Shown: positions 51,310-58,773 of the stretch, piece by piece
Numbering within the stretch: position 1 is the stretch's first letter
How the letters are laid out: each line of letters starts with the position of its first letter
NCBI RefSeq assembly: GCF_021390435.2
Contig: NZ_JAJVCN010000002.1
Location: forward strand, 1,488,001-1,552,000
Direction of reading: 5' to 3'
Source: Kibdelosporangium philippinense
Lineage (GTDB): Bacteria; Actinomycetota; Actinomycetes; Mycobacteriales; Pseudonocardiaceae
DNA: 64,000 nucleotides
The notes under the pieces: generated by a model
Databases searched by the model: none
What the model was told of the DNA's origin: nothing
Seen by the model: the letters and a program-made list of their open reading frames with translations, nothing else
Translations under genes and position numbers: made by a program

Positions 51310-51906
51310 GGGATCTGCCTTTCCAGTGATCTCGGCCCCTTCTTCGGCGAAGGGACCGAGATCAACTTTCCGCACTCCGCGACCGTCCGCAACGTACGCG
51401 TGGGCGGCGCATCAGGCGGTTACGGCAAGCGCTTGGCCCACGCGCGCACTTCCTGGAAGTGCTTGTCCCGCAAGCCAGACGCGGGATCGACGTGACACAG
51501 CAGGGTCGGCGTGCCGTCCCGTTCCGCCTCGAAGTTCTGCTGTCCGCGGTTGAACTGGTCGTCGAACCACGCGAGCGGGCGACCGGCCGCGTAATCCGAG
51601 ACAGCGGGCCACTTCCAGTCACGTCGGACGGTGAACTCGATGACCGGCAAGGGCGGCAGGCCGAGCACGGGGCCGATGTAGTCGTTGGCCTCGTGCTGCC
51701 AGCTCGTCGCCCACACCAGGGTCAGGCCGGTTTCCTCGGCAAGTGCTCGCAACAGGACACCGTGCCGTGGGTTGAGCCAAACCCGCAGGCCCTTGCGCTT
51801 GCTGGTGTACCAGCCTCCGCTCTTGGTCTGACGGAAGGTTTCGTAGCCCGGCGGCCTGCGGTGGGCCTTCGCGGCGAAGGGGTTGAGTGGGCCGTCGACG
51901 TCTAAG

Positions 51907-52841
51907 AGGGCATCTGATCTTGGTTGGGGCGATATGTCTGTGTCGGGTGACGGCTGATACCTTGATCAACTTGTGGGGTCCCGGCGTGCGTACCGCAGCG
52001 ACTTGTCCGATGCTCGCTGGGCGTTGATCGAGCCAACGCTGACGGCGTGGCGTGCTGCCCGGCGTGGGCCGGGAACCGTGATGCGCGTGCATGACTTGCG
52101 GGAGATCGTGAACGCGATCCTGTACGTGTGCCGGACCGGGATCGCCTGGGAGTATCTGCCGCACGACTTCCCGCCCTGCAAGACGGTTTATGACTACTAC
52201 GCCAAGTGGGAAGCCGATGGCACAACGGAAACGCTGCATGACCTGTTGCGTGACCAAGTCCGCGTCGCGAAAGGCCGCGCTGCTGCCCCGACGGCGGCGA
52301 TCATCGACTCGCAGAGCGTGAAAACCTCCTGCAATGTCAGCGAATCCAGTCAGGGTATCGACGCGGGCAAGAAGATCAAGGGCCGCAAACGGCACATCGC
52401 CACCGATGTGCTCGGCCTGCTGCTGGCGGTAATCGTGACCGCGGCGTCGGTGCAGGATTCCGCTGGCGGGCAACAGGTTCTCGATCATCTCGCCGCTGCG
52501 CATCCGACCGTGTCGGCGGCATGGGTGGACGGTGGCTACAACAACACAGTCATCCGTCATGGAGCCCAGCGGGGTATCCGGGTTGAGGTCGTCAAACGCC
52601 CTTCTGCCAAGGGATTCCACGTGTTGCCCCGGCGGTGGGTAGTGGAGCGCAGTCTGGGCTGGCTGATGCAACACCGCCGACTCGCGCGCGACTACGAAGC
52701 CCTGCCCCAGCGGTCGCGCACGATGGTCCACTGGGCGATGACTAACATAATGAGCCGCACCCTGACCGGGGAATCCACCCAAACCTGGCGAAACGATCCA
52801 CCCAAAGCAGACATTCTTGCCTAACTAAGATCAGATGCCCT
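51907..52841 (+). mobile_element. IS5-family insertion sequence, intact
   Basis: The element is 935 bp, with terminal inverted repeats AGGGCATCTGATCTT and its complement at the right end. It is flanked by CTAAG on both sides (51902-51906 and 52842-52846), a target duplication; if the terminal GAG/CTC bases are counted as part of the element, the duplication shortens to TAA. It carries one full-length transposase gene and no passenger. Confidence 0.92.
51973..52824 (+). CDS. IS5-family transposase
   Basis: This 283-residue DDE transposase has an N-terminal DUF4096-type domain (DLSDARWALIEPTLTAWRAA; ILYVCRTGIAWEYLPHDFPP). The catalytic part carries AAIIDSQSVKTS, a second Asp in AAWVDGGYNN and a Glu in RRWVVERSLGWLMQHRR. 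The GTG start lies 66 bases inside the left end. The frame is uninterrupted. Confidence 0.94.
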   Translation: MGSRRAYRSDLSDARWALIEPTLTAWRAARRGPGTVMRVHDLREIVNAILYVCRTGIAWEYLPHDFPPCKTVYDYYAKWEADGTTETLHDLLRDQVRVAKGRAAAPTAAIIDSQSVKTSCNVSESSQGIDAGKKIKGRKRHIATDVLGLLLAVIVTAASVQDSAGGQQVLDHLAAAHPTVSAAWVDGGYNNTVIRHGAQRGIRVEVVKRPSAKGFHVLPRRWVVERSLGWLMQHRRLARDYEALPQRSRTMVHWAMTNIMSRTLTGESTQTWRNDPPKADILA

Positions 52842-52889
52842 CTAAGAGCAACAATCCTCGGGACATGGCAGGGCTCCTTATGGCAAACG

Positions 52890-52960
52890 AGACCCACCCG
52901 GGAGTCGAACCCGGAATCAATGGTTTTGCAAACCATTCCACGACCGTCGTGACGTGGGCC
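52890..52960 (-). tRNA. tRNA-Cys (GCA)
   Basis: A cloverleaf can be drawn: acceptor GGCCCAC/GTGGGTC, anticodon loop TTGCAAA with GCA, T-arm CCGGGTTCGACTCCCGG. The discriminator base is U73, the main identity element of tRNA-Cys. The D-loop is unusually short (ACGGT), giving 71 nt in all. Confidence 0.82.
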
Positions 52961-52973
52961 GAAAAATAAAACG

Positions 52974-53047
52974 TGGGCCGTCAGGGACTCGAACCCCGAA
53001 CCCGCTGCTTAAGAGGCAGCTGCTCTGACCAATTGAGCTAACGACCC
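52974..53047 (-). tRNA. tRNA-Lys (CTT)
   Basis: Acceptor GGGTCGT/ACGGCCC, D-arm GCTCAATTGGTCAGAGC, anticodon loop CTCTTAA with CTT, T-arm CGGGGTTCGAGTCCCTG, A73. Length 74 nt, canonical shape. Confidence 0.93.
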
Positions 53048-53048
53048 G

Positions 53049-53135
53049 CGGAGGATGCAGGATTCGAACCTGCGCGGCTGTCACACCGACTACCGTTTTC
53101 GAGACGGCTGCCTTACCAGGCTCGGCCAATCCTCC
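53049..53135 (-). tRNA. tRNA-Ser (CGA)
   Basis: Acceptor GGAGGAT/ATCCTCC, anticodon loop CTCGAAA with CGA, a long variable arm (AGTCGGTGTGACAGCCGC) as expected for serine, T-arm GCAGGTTCGAATCCTGC, G73. Length 87 nt. Confidence 0.92.
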
Positions 53136-53154
53136 CTTTTTCTCTCCTACTACG

Positions 53155-53226
53155 CTCCCGGTCCAGGGTTCGAACCTGGATCAACGGATCCAAAGTCCGT
53201 TGTGCTGCCAATTGCACCAACCGGGA
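53155..53226 (-). tRNA. tRNA-Gln (TTG)
   Basis: Acceptor TCCCGGT/ACCGGGA, D-arm similar to other actinobacterial tRNA-Gln (TGCAATTGGCAGCA), anticodon loop CTTTGGA with TTG, T-arm CCAGGTTCGAACCCTGG, G73. Confidence 0.92.
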
Positions 53227-53236
53227 CCGAACCCCT

Positions 53237-53278
53237 CGTGAGTGTTTTCGCCGGTTCTAACCGGCGAAAACACTCACG
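53237..53278. repeat. Dispersed palindrome, variant copy 5 (inside tRNA cluster)
   Basis: CGTGAGTGTTTTCGCCGGTT and its perfect complement meet at CT, giving a 42-base palindrome. It keeps the CTCGTGAGTG arm and GTTCTAAC core of the family but has a different middle. It splits the tRNA cluster between tRNA-Gln and the Leu-anticodon gene, likely ending the upstream tRNA transcript. Confidence 0.9.
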
Positions 53279-53290
53279 ACCTTTACTGCG

Positions 53291-53363
53291 TACCCCTGGC
53301 AGGATTCGAACCTGCACTTGACGCGTTCTGAGCGCGCTGCCTCTCCCGTTGGGCTACAGAGGT
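53291..53363 (-). tRNA. tRNA with CAG (Leu) anticodon on a class I body
   Basis: Acceptor ACCTCTG/CAGGGGT, D-arm GCCCAACGGGAGAGGC, anticodon stem-loop GCGCG-CTCAGAA-CGCGT, variable loop CAAGT, T-arm GCAGGTTCGAATCCTGC, A73. All parts fit a standard 73-nt cloverleaf. Leucine tRNAs normally have a long variable arm; this one has five bases, so its charging identity is uncertain. Confidence 0.75.
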
Positions 53364-53367
53364 GTGG

Positions 53368-53441
53368 TGCGGTCCGGGGGAGTCGAACCCCCACTGGACA
53401 GGATCTCGGCCTGGTGCCTCTGCCAGTTGGGCGAGTGGCGC
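53368..53441 (-). tRNA. Degenerate tRNA-like gene with GAG (Leu) anticodon
   Basis: T-arm GGGGGTTCGACTCCCCC, D-arm GCCCAACTGGCAGAGGC and loop CCGAGAT with GAG are visible, and CCA is encoded after A73. But the acceptor (GCGCCAC versus GGACCGC) pairs at only four of seven positions, base 33 is C instead of U, and the variable arm is short. It may be a pseudo-tRNA or an atypical array member. Confidence 0.5.
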
Positions 53442-53611
53442 GTCTCGAAACGTTCGCCGGGTTTCTCGACGGCCCAGCTTCCCGCTGGACGCACCGGCCA
53501 AAGGCGCCGGTACACCCGGTACAGGCACCTTCGTCCGGCACGCCCAGCGAAAACCTGGATCCGCCGAATAAACCCAGCAACATTCCGAGACACACCACTA
53601 GAACCGCATCG
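53442..53611. other. Spacer inside tRNA cluster
   Basis: This stretch of 170 bases has no recognisable tRNA arm or gene. Small inverted pairs (CACCGG...CCGGTAC) are present. Its size suggests a lost member of the cluster, but no T-loop remains. Confidence 0.4.
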
Positions 53612-53683
53612 TGACGCGTACGGGATTCGAACCCGTGTCATCGGTGTGAGAGACCGATATCCATACCGCTGGACCAACGCGCC
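53612..53683 (-). tRNA. tRNA-Glu (CTC)
   Basis: Acceptor GGCGCGT/ACGCGTC with one G-T pair, anticodon loop CTCTCAC with CTC, T-arm ACGGGTTCGAATCCCGT, A73. Length 72 nt. Confidence 0.88.
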
Positions 53684-53702
53684 TTAGCTGTGAAGAACGC
53701 AG

Positions 53703-53774
53703 CAGCCGATCCGGGAGTCGAACCCGGGCTTCCATGGTGAAAGCATGGCGGCCTAACCGTTAGCCGAATCGGCC
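53703..53774 (-). tRNA. tRNA-Glu (TTC)
   Basis: Acceptor GGCCGAT/ATCGGCT with one G-T pair, anticodon stem-loop CCATG-CTTTCAC-CATGG with TTC, T-arm CCGGGTTCGACTCCCGG, G73. Length 72 nt. It is the most upstream member of the minus-strand cluster. Confidence 0.9.
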
Positions 53775-53799
53775 ATTTCTGGGCAGCCCGAATAAAGAA

Positions 53800-53832
53800 A
53801 GCCGCCCTTGCCGGTCATTCCGGCGGGCGGCT
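53800..53832. terminator. Stem-loop upstream of the tRNA cluster
   Basis: AGCCGCCC pairs with GGGCGGCT, with an inner GCCGG/CCGGC helix. On the minus strand it is followed by TTCTTTATT, a terminator-like tail, only ~26 bases before tRNA-Glu. It could shield the cluster from read-through. The next 260 bases (to 54096) hold no recognisable gene and must contain the GH79 promoter. Confidence 0.6.
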
Positions 53833-54096
53833 CTCGTGTGCTGACCAGTCAGGTCATGGCGAGAGCCGACAGCGCTCCAGTTCGAGCTTGGATGATTGAC
53901 ACTTCAGGCTGATGACCATGACTGTCCTTCCAAGCTCGATTCGCGTTTGATGTTTAAAACTATGACGCATGGCGGGTATTGCCGTCAACGCTATTTTCCG
54001 GCGATCTTGCTTCCGTGGTCTGGACCACGTAGGGTCCCATCGACCGTCCGAGAGGGCGCGCCGCCGGTTTCACGCTTCACATCCGAGGAGACCGGT

Positions 54097-55542
54097 ATGC
54101 GCAAGTTCAGGGCGGCCGTATGTGCGGCCGTCGCGTTGACCATGGTCGGGACCGGCCAACCCGCGTTAGCGACCGACTCGACGGCGAGCATCACCATCGA
54201 CAGCGCGAACCCGGCCGGGCGGCTGCGAGGAGACTTCGTCGGCCTGTCGTTCGAGATCCGTGAGCTCGGCATCGGCAACCTGGACATCAGCAAGGGCAAC
54301 GTGCTGCAGATGTTCAAGACGCTCGGCCGGGACAGCAACATCCGCCTCGCGGGCAACACGCTCGACCGTGACACGCTCTGGGTCCCGCGCGGCCAGCAGC
54401 CACCGAACCCGCTGCCCGAGTGGGTCGCGAACACGCTGACGCCCGCCGACATCGAACGCCTCAACCGGCTGCTCAAGGCCACTGGCTGGAAGACCGAAGT
54501 CGGTATCAACGTCGGCCGCTGGGACCCGGTGCTCGGGCCGGACCAGGCCAAGGAACTGACCAAGATCCTGGGCGACCGCCTGATCGGTGCCGAGTGTGGC
54601 AACGAGCCCGACCAGTGGGCGCTGCGCGGCTACAAGCCACAGGGCTACGCCTACGCCGACTACCGCAAGGACTGGGCGGTCTGCGCGGAAGCCGTTGGCG
54701 GCAAGCGTCTCGCCGGGCCGGACACCGCGGGCACGTCCTCCTCGTGGGCCGCGAACCTCGCCCGCGACGAGCGCGACAAGCTTTCGATGCTGACGGTCCA
54801 CCAATACCCCGCTGGCGCCACGACGACCATCCCGACGCTGCTCTCGCCGGAGCTGCGCACCAACCAGCTCAACTCTCTGCAGACGAACCTGGCCGCAGCC
54901 AAGGAGCAGGGCCTGCTCTTTCGGGTCGACGAGGCCAACTCGACCTACAGCGGCGGCATCGACGGCGTCAGCAACAAGTACGCCTCGGCCCTGTGGAGCA
55001 TGGACTACGCGCTGCAACTGGCCCAAGGCGGCGTTGACGGCATCAACGTCCACGGCGGCCTCGGCGTGTGCAACGAGCCGATCTGGAACGGACGCTTCCA
55101 GCGCTACACCCCGTTCTGCGCGGCCAGCAAGGAAGACGAGCTCGCGCAGGTCTACAAGGCCATGCCGATCTACTACGGCCTGTGGATGGCGCGTCAGATG
55201 GGTGCGGGCAAGTTCCTGCCGCTGCAGCTGACCACCGACCGCAACATCACCGCGTACGCCGTGAAGGGTGACGACGGCCGCACCCGCATTGCCGTGGTGC
55301 AGAAGGAAGACACCACCGCCGCACCGGTCAAGCTCGACATCAAGGTGGGCAACCGGGTCCGTAACGCCGAGGTGGTGACCATGACCGGCGCCAACCTGGC
55401 CGAGGAGGCCACCGCGGTCCAGGGCTCCACTGTGGACCGTCGTGGTCAGCTCAAGGCGCGCCCGGACAACGTCCGCGTGCGCGGCGGGTCACTCAACCTG
55501 AACCTGAAGGCAGGCAGCGCGGTCGTGATCACCCTCTGCTGA
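54097..55542 (+). CDS. Secreted GH79-like glycoside hydrolase (beta-glucuronidase/heparanase type)
   Basis: This 481-residue enzyme begins MRKFRAAVCAAVALTMVGTG, with signal cleavage after ALA. The (beta/alpha)8 clan A layout shows an acid/base Glu in AECGNEPDQW (E170) and a nucleophile Glu in FRVDEANSTY (E279), as in GH79. A C-terminal beta domain follows from about residue 375 (ITAYAVKGDDGRTRIAVVQK). GAGGAG precedes the ATG. It probably releases uronic acid from plant or animal glycans; the exact substrate is inferred from family only. Confidence 0.88.
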   Translation: MRKFRAAVCAAVALTMVGTGQPALATDSTASITIDSANPAGRLRGDFVGLSFEIRELGIGNLDISKGNVLQMFKTLGRDSNIRLAGNTLDRDTLWVPRGQQPPNPLPEWVANTLTPADIERLNRLLKATGWKTEVGINVGRWDPVLGPDQAKELTKILGDRLIGAECGNEPDQWALRGYKPQGYAYADYRKDWAVCAEAVGGKRLAGPDTAGTSSSWAANLARDERDKLSMLTVHQYPAGATTTIPTLLSPELRTNQLNSLQTNLAAAKEQGLLFRVDEANSTYSGGIDGVSNKYASALWSMDYALQLAQGGVDGINVHGGLGVCNEPIWNGRFQRYTPFCAASKEDELAQVYKAMPIYYGLWMARQMGAGKFLPLQLTTDRNITAYAVKGDDGRTRIAVVQKEDTTAAPVKLDIKVGNRVRNAEVVTMTGANLAEEATAVQGSTVDRRGQLKARPDNVRVRGGSLNLNLKAGSAVVITLC

Positions 55543-55546
55543 AACC

Positions 55547-55594
55547 CCTCGTGAGTGGTTAGCCGTGTTCTAACCCTGCTAACCACTCACGAGG
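55547..55594. repeat. Dispersed palindrome, copy 4 (terminator-like)
   Basis: CCTCGTGAGTGGTTAG pairs with CTAACCACTCACGAGG, with GTTCTAAC between. It fills the 54-base gap between the convergent GH79 and pentapeptide-repeat genes. Arms and inner sequence are almost identical to copy 3 at 40584. Confidence 0.92.
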
Positions 55595-55596
55595 AT

Positions 55597-56211
55597 CTAG
55601 CTGCTGATTCTGATGCCCAGGGCCGAGGCGAGGCTGTAGGCCAGGCTTCCGAGGTCGTCGCTGTCCACAACGGCGCCTCGGAGGCTGGTCACCCCGCCAA
55701 TGCCGAGCAGGTTGCAGTTGGTGAACTTGGTCCCGTCCAGCTGCGCGTTCGCGAACTGGGCGCCTTGCAGGTCACACGACTCGAACCGGATCCGCCGCAG
55801 GTCGGCGTTCTGAAAATCCGCTTCCCGCAGGTTGCAGTCCCGGAACACAGTTGCCTTGAAGGTCGCGAACCGGAAGCTGGTCAGATCGATCCGGCATTCT
55901 GTGAACGTCGTGCTCCGGAACACGCACTCGGCCCACTTCGAGCCCGTCAGCCTGCTGTCGGTGAGCGTGCTGTCGATCAGGGAAGTGGCGCGGGCGTTGA
56001 TGTTCGCCAGATCGCAGTTGTCGAACGTCGACTCGGTGAACATGGACTTGACCATGGTCACCGCGGCCAGCCGGGTGTCGGTGAACGTGCACTGGTCGAT
56101 CTCCATCGACTCGGCCGTCCGGCCGGTCAGGTCGAGCCCGGTGTAGTCCAGCGCGCGGTACGCGACGTCGTTCTCGAAATCGTGCTCTGCCAGATTCGCG
56201 CGACTACTCAT
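55597..56211 (-). CDS. Pentapeptide-repeat protein
   Basis: This protein of about 204 aa consists mostly of A(D/N)LXX-type pentapeptides, for example NCDLANINARATSLIDSTLT and CNLREADFQNADLRRIRFES. That predicts a right-handed quadrilateral beta helix. Some such proteins protect gyrase by DNA mimicry; most have no known role, and the repeats here are not notably acidic. Its start codon lies in a hairpin and the gene follows the GH18 chitinase by about 35 bases. Confidence 0.88.
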   Translation of the reverse strand: MSSRANLAEHDFENDVAYRALDYTGLDLTGRTAESMEIDQCTFTDTRLAAVTMVKSMFTESTFDNCDLANINARATSLIDSTLTDSRLTGSKWAECVFRSTTFTECRIDLTSFRFATFKATVFRDCNLREADFQNADLRRIRFESCDLQGAQFANAQLDGTKFTNCNLLGIGGVTSLRGAVVDSDDLGSLAYSLASALGIRISS

Positions 56212-56239
56212 GGGGGCGACCTTATCGGCCGCCCCCATG
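56209..56239 (-). promoter_or_regulatory. Hairpin covering the pentapeptide-protein start codon
   Basis: CATGGGGGCG and CGCCCCCATG form a perfect 10-bp stem with an 11-base loop, between the chitinase stop (56247) and the pentapeptide gene. The ATG at 56211 is inside the stem. It may terminate the chitinase message or block translation of the second gene on read-through transcripts. Confidence 0.7.
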
Positions 56240-56246
56240 ATGCTAT

Positions 56247-58028
56247 CTACGGCAGCGAGTTCAGGAACGGCTCGTGGCTGTTCTGGAATTCCCAGTTGTA
56301 GTAACGGTCCCAGTTGATCGACCACGTCATCAGCCCGCGGAACGCCGGCGACGCGCCGCCCCGCAACGTGTAGCCGCCACAACCTTGGTTACGTGCCAAG
56401 CAGTTCACTGCTGCCTGCACTTGAGCTGGTGCGGTGTAACCGTTTCCGGCACTGACCGCGGCGGGAACACCGAACGCGATCTGGTCCTCACGCAGGCCGG
56501 GGAACGTGTGCCCGGTGCGTGCCACGGTGAAACCGGCCTTGATCATGTCGGTCATCGCGATGTGGAAGTCCGCGCCGCCCATGTTGTGGTACTGGTTGTC
56601 AAGGCCCATCACCGGACCGGAGTTGTAGTCCTGGACGTGCAGCACGGTCAGTGCGTCACGCATCGCGTGAATCACCGGAAGGTATGAACCCGTGCGGTTG
56701 TCGCCACCGCCCGCGCCACCGTAGAACTGGTAGCCAACCTGTACGAAGAACGTCTCGGGCGCCATCGTCAGCACGAACCGCGAGCCGTACCTGTTCTTCA
56801 GCGTCCGCAGTGCGGAGATCAGGTTGACGATCACCGGCGTGGTCGGGTTGCGGAAGTCCGTGTCACCGGCGTTCAGGTACAGCGAGTGGCCCTCGAAGTC
56901 GATGTCAAGCCCGTCAAGGCCGTACTTGTCGATGATCGCGCTGACCGAGTTGACGAACGCGTCCCGCGCGCCGGTCGAAGTCAGCTGGACCTGGCCGTTC
57001 TGGCCGCCGATCGAGATCAGGACCTTCTTGCCCTTGGCCTGCTTGGCACGGATTCCGGCGATGAAGTCGGCCTCGGACTCGACGTTCGGGCACTCCGCGA
57101 CCGGGCACTGCCGGAACCGGATGTCACCGGACGTGACCGAAGTCGGCTCGCCGAACGCCAGGTTGACGATGTCCCACGCGTCCGGCACATCGGCCATCCG
57201 CAGATACCCGGAACCGTTGGCGAAACTCGCGTGCAGATAGCCGATCAGCGCGTGCTTAGGCAGGCCGACGTTCGGGCAACCCGTTGTGGTGCCGGAAACC
57301 TGTGCGGTCTTGGCCGATTCGCCTGCGGTGTTGTACGCGGCCACCGAGTAGCTGTGTGTCGAGCACACCGCGAGGCCGGTGATCGTGGTCGACGTGCCCG
57401 TGACCGTCGCTCTCACGACACTTCCTTCGTACACGCGGTAACCAGTCACGGTCCCGGCCGCGGCGCCCCAGGACAGGGCGATCGAGGAGTTCGTGACCGC
57501 GCCGACGGTCGGATTCCCAGGCGTACCAGGGGCTCCCGGGGTACCGCCGCCAGGGCCGTCCAGGCTGATGTCGTCGGCGTTGAACGTGCCCGCGCCGTAC
57601 CAACCGTGCAGGTACAGCTCGGCTGAGGTCTGGCTGGCGCCGGTGGTGAAGCTCAGCTTCAGCTCGGCGTAGTTGGTGGCGGCCGTCCAAGTCGACACTC
57701 CACCAGTGATGCCCAGGTAGACAGGGTTTCCGCGGACCCACGCTGACACGGCGTACGTCGTGTTGGGCACGACCGAGACAGTCTGCGAGCACCTGCCGAT
57801 GTCCTGCCCGGTCGCGGTCGACGCGAGCGCGTGGCTGCCGGTGCGCACAGGGCTCGAGACAACGGTGCCGTTCTGGCACGTCCAGCCGGACGTCGAACCG
57901 GCTTCGAATCCGGGGTTGGTGAGCAGATTGGCCGCTCCGGCAGGCGCCGCGCCTGCCACCATGGCCGAGACGATCAGGGCGAACGCGGTGAACAGCGCGG
58001 ATAACCTCCGCACGGCGGAACGCGACAT
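56247..58028 (-). CDS. Secreted multidomain GH18 chitinase
   Basis: This 593-residue enzyme has a signal peptide (ending GAAPAGAA). A ~140-residue carbohydrate-binding jelly roll follows (NLLTNPGFEAGSTSGWTCQN), then a GPGGGTPGAPGTPG linker, a fibronectin III domain (VGAVTNSSIALSWGAAAGTV), and a GH18 barrel with DGLDIDFEGHS (catalytic Glu near residue 379). GGAGG precedes the ATG at 58028; an ATG four codons earlier is possible. The arrangement is typical of actinomycete chitinases. Confidence 0.95.
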   Translation of the reverse strand: MSRSAVRRLSALFTAFALIVSAMVAGAAPAGAANLLTNPGFEAGSTSGWTCQNGTVVSSPVRTGSHALASTATGQDIGRCSQTVSVVPNTTYAVSAWVRGNPVYLGITGGVSTWTAATNYAELKLSFTTGASQTSAELYLHGWYGAGTFNADDISLDGPGGGTPGAPGTPGNPTVGAVTNSSIALSWGAAAGTVTGYRVYEGSVVRATVTGTSTTITGLAVCSTHSYSVAAYNTAGESAKTAQVSGTTTGCPNVGLPKHALIGYLHASFANGSGYLRMADVPDAWDIVNLAFGEPTSVTSGDIRFRQCPVAECPNVESEADFIAGIRAKQAKGKKVLISIGGQNGQVQLTSTGARDAFVNSVSAIIDKYGLDGLDIDFEGHSLYLNAGDTDFRNPTTPVIVNLISALRTLKNRYGSRFVLTMAPETFFVQVGYQFYGGAGGGDNRTGSYLPVIHAMRDALTVLHVQDYNSGPVMGLDNQYHNMGGADFHIAMTDMIKAGFTVARTGHTFPGLREDQIAFGVPAAVSAGNGYTAPAQVQAAVNCLARNQGCGGYTLRGGASPAFRGLMTWSINWDRYYNWEFQNSHEPFLNSLP

Positions 58029-58126
58029 TGCATCCTCCATGGGTGGCGAGGCAGGGTGCCACCGACCACATTGTGCGAACCTGATGACCAGGTTGTCTAG
58101 ACCAAATCGCGGACTAGCCTGAAGCC

Positions 58127-58750
58127 GTGGAAGAACAGTGGAACCAGGCTGTCCTGGTGTTGGGCGGTACCCCGAACGACGCCGCTGCGGACTTGACACG
58201 GCGTTACGAAGAGCCGCATCGCTTGTATCACAACACTTCTCACGTTCTCGCGGTCCTGCGTGCGGCTCGGGAAATCGCTGATGTCACCTCGCGAGAGTGG
58301 GCGATCCTGACGTTGGCGATCTGCGCGCACGACGTCATCTACGACGCGCGCCCCGGCGACGACGAACGCGCCAGCGCCGCTTGGGCGCGTACACAACTGT
58401 CGTCCTCGGGAGTGGCCGCGCACCACGTCGAACAGGTCGCTTCGCTCGTGCTCGCGACTCTGGGGCACCAGTCGGATGATCCGCTCGCGCACGTGCTCTT
58501 GGACGCAGACCTTTCCATCCTCGGATCCGCGCCGGAGGTGTACGACGCTTATGCCGTCGCTGTCCGTGCTGAGTACTCGGCGGTGTCGGAGTCTTCGTGG
58601 CGTCAGGGCCGATCGAAGGTTCTGCGGAGCTTGCTTGACCGTGCGGACCTTTTCCGTACGCCCCAAGCAATTTCTCGGTGGGACGCGCTCGCACGAGAGA
58701 ATCTACGGCGCGAGCTGTCCACATTGCGAGAAGATTCTCCCAAATCTTAG
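58127..58750 (+). CDS. HD-domain metal-dependent hydrolase
   Basis: This 207-residue cytoplasmic protein has the HD signature spread over RLYHNTSHVLAVL and LAICAHDVIYDAR, with a later VLLDADLSILG. It matches the predicted HD-superfamily phosphohydrolases. The natural substrate is unknown. It is divergent from the chitinase and followed by a methyltransferase gene 23 bases on. Confidence 0.88.
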   Translation: MEEQWNQAVLVLGGTPNDAAADLTRRYEEPHRLYHNTSHVLAVLRAAREIADVTSREWAILTLAICAHDVIYDARPGDDERASAAWARTQLSSSGVAAHHVEQVASLVLATLGHQSDDPLAHVLLDADLSILGSAPEVYDAYAVAVRAEYSAVSESSWRQGRSKVLRSLLDRADLFRTPQAISRWDALARENLRRELSTLREDSPKS

Positions 58751-58773
58751 GAATTGACGCTAGCGTAGTCAGT

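Larger units (their letters stand above)
51420..52866 (-). pseudogene. HAD-superfamily protein gene interrupted by an IS5-type element
   Basis: The 5' end (ATG at 52866, with AAGGAG upstream) encodes MSRGLLLL, cut at 52847. The rest resumes beyond the element at 51906 with DVDGPLNPFAAKAHRRPP and runs to KRLP at 51420. Removing the element and one copy of the CTAAG duplication restores MSRGLLLLDVDGPLNPF in frame, with HAD motif I DVDGP intact. The intact protein would be about 170 residues with ...LVWATSWQHEANDYIGP as motif II. The coding sequence is otherwise undamaged, so the insertion looks recent. Confidence 0.88.

Noticed and set aside
53833..53900. Additional tRNA remnant with CCAGTTCGAGC
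   Set aside because: A T-loop-like string is present but no matching acceptor, D-arm or anticodon arm could be drawn.
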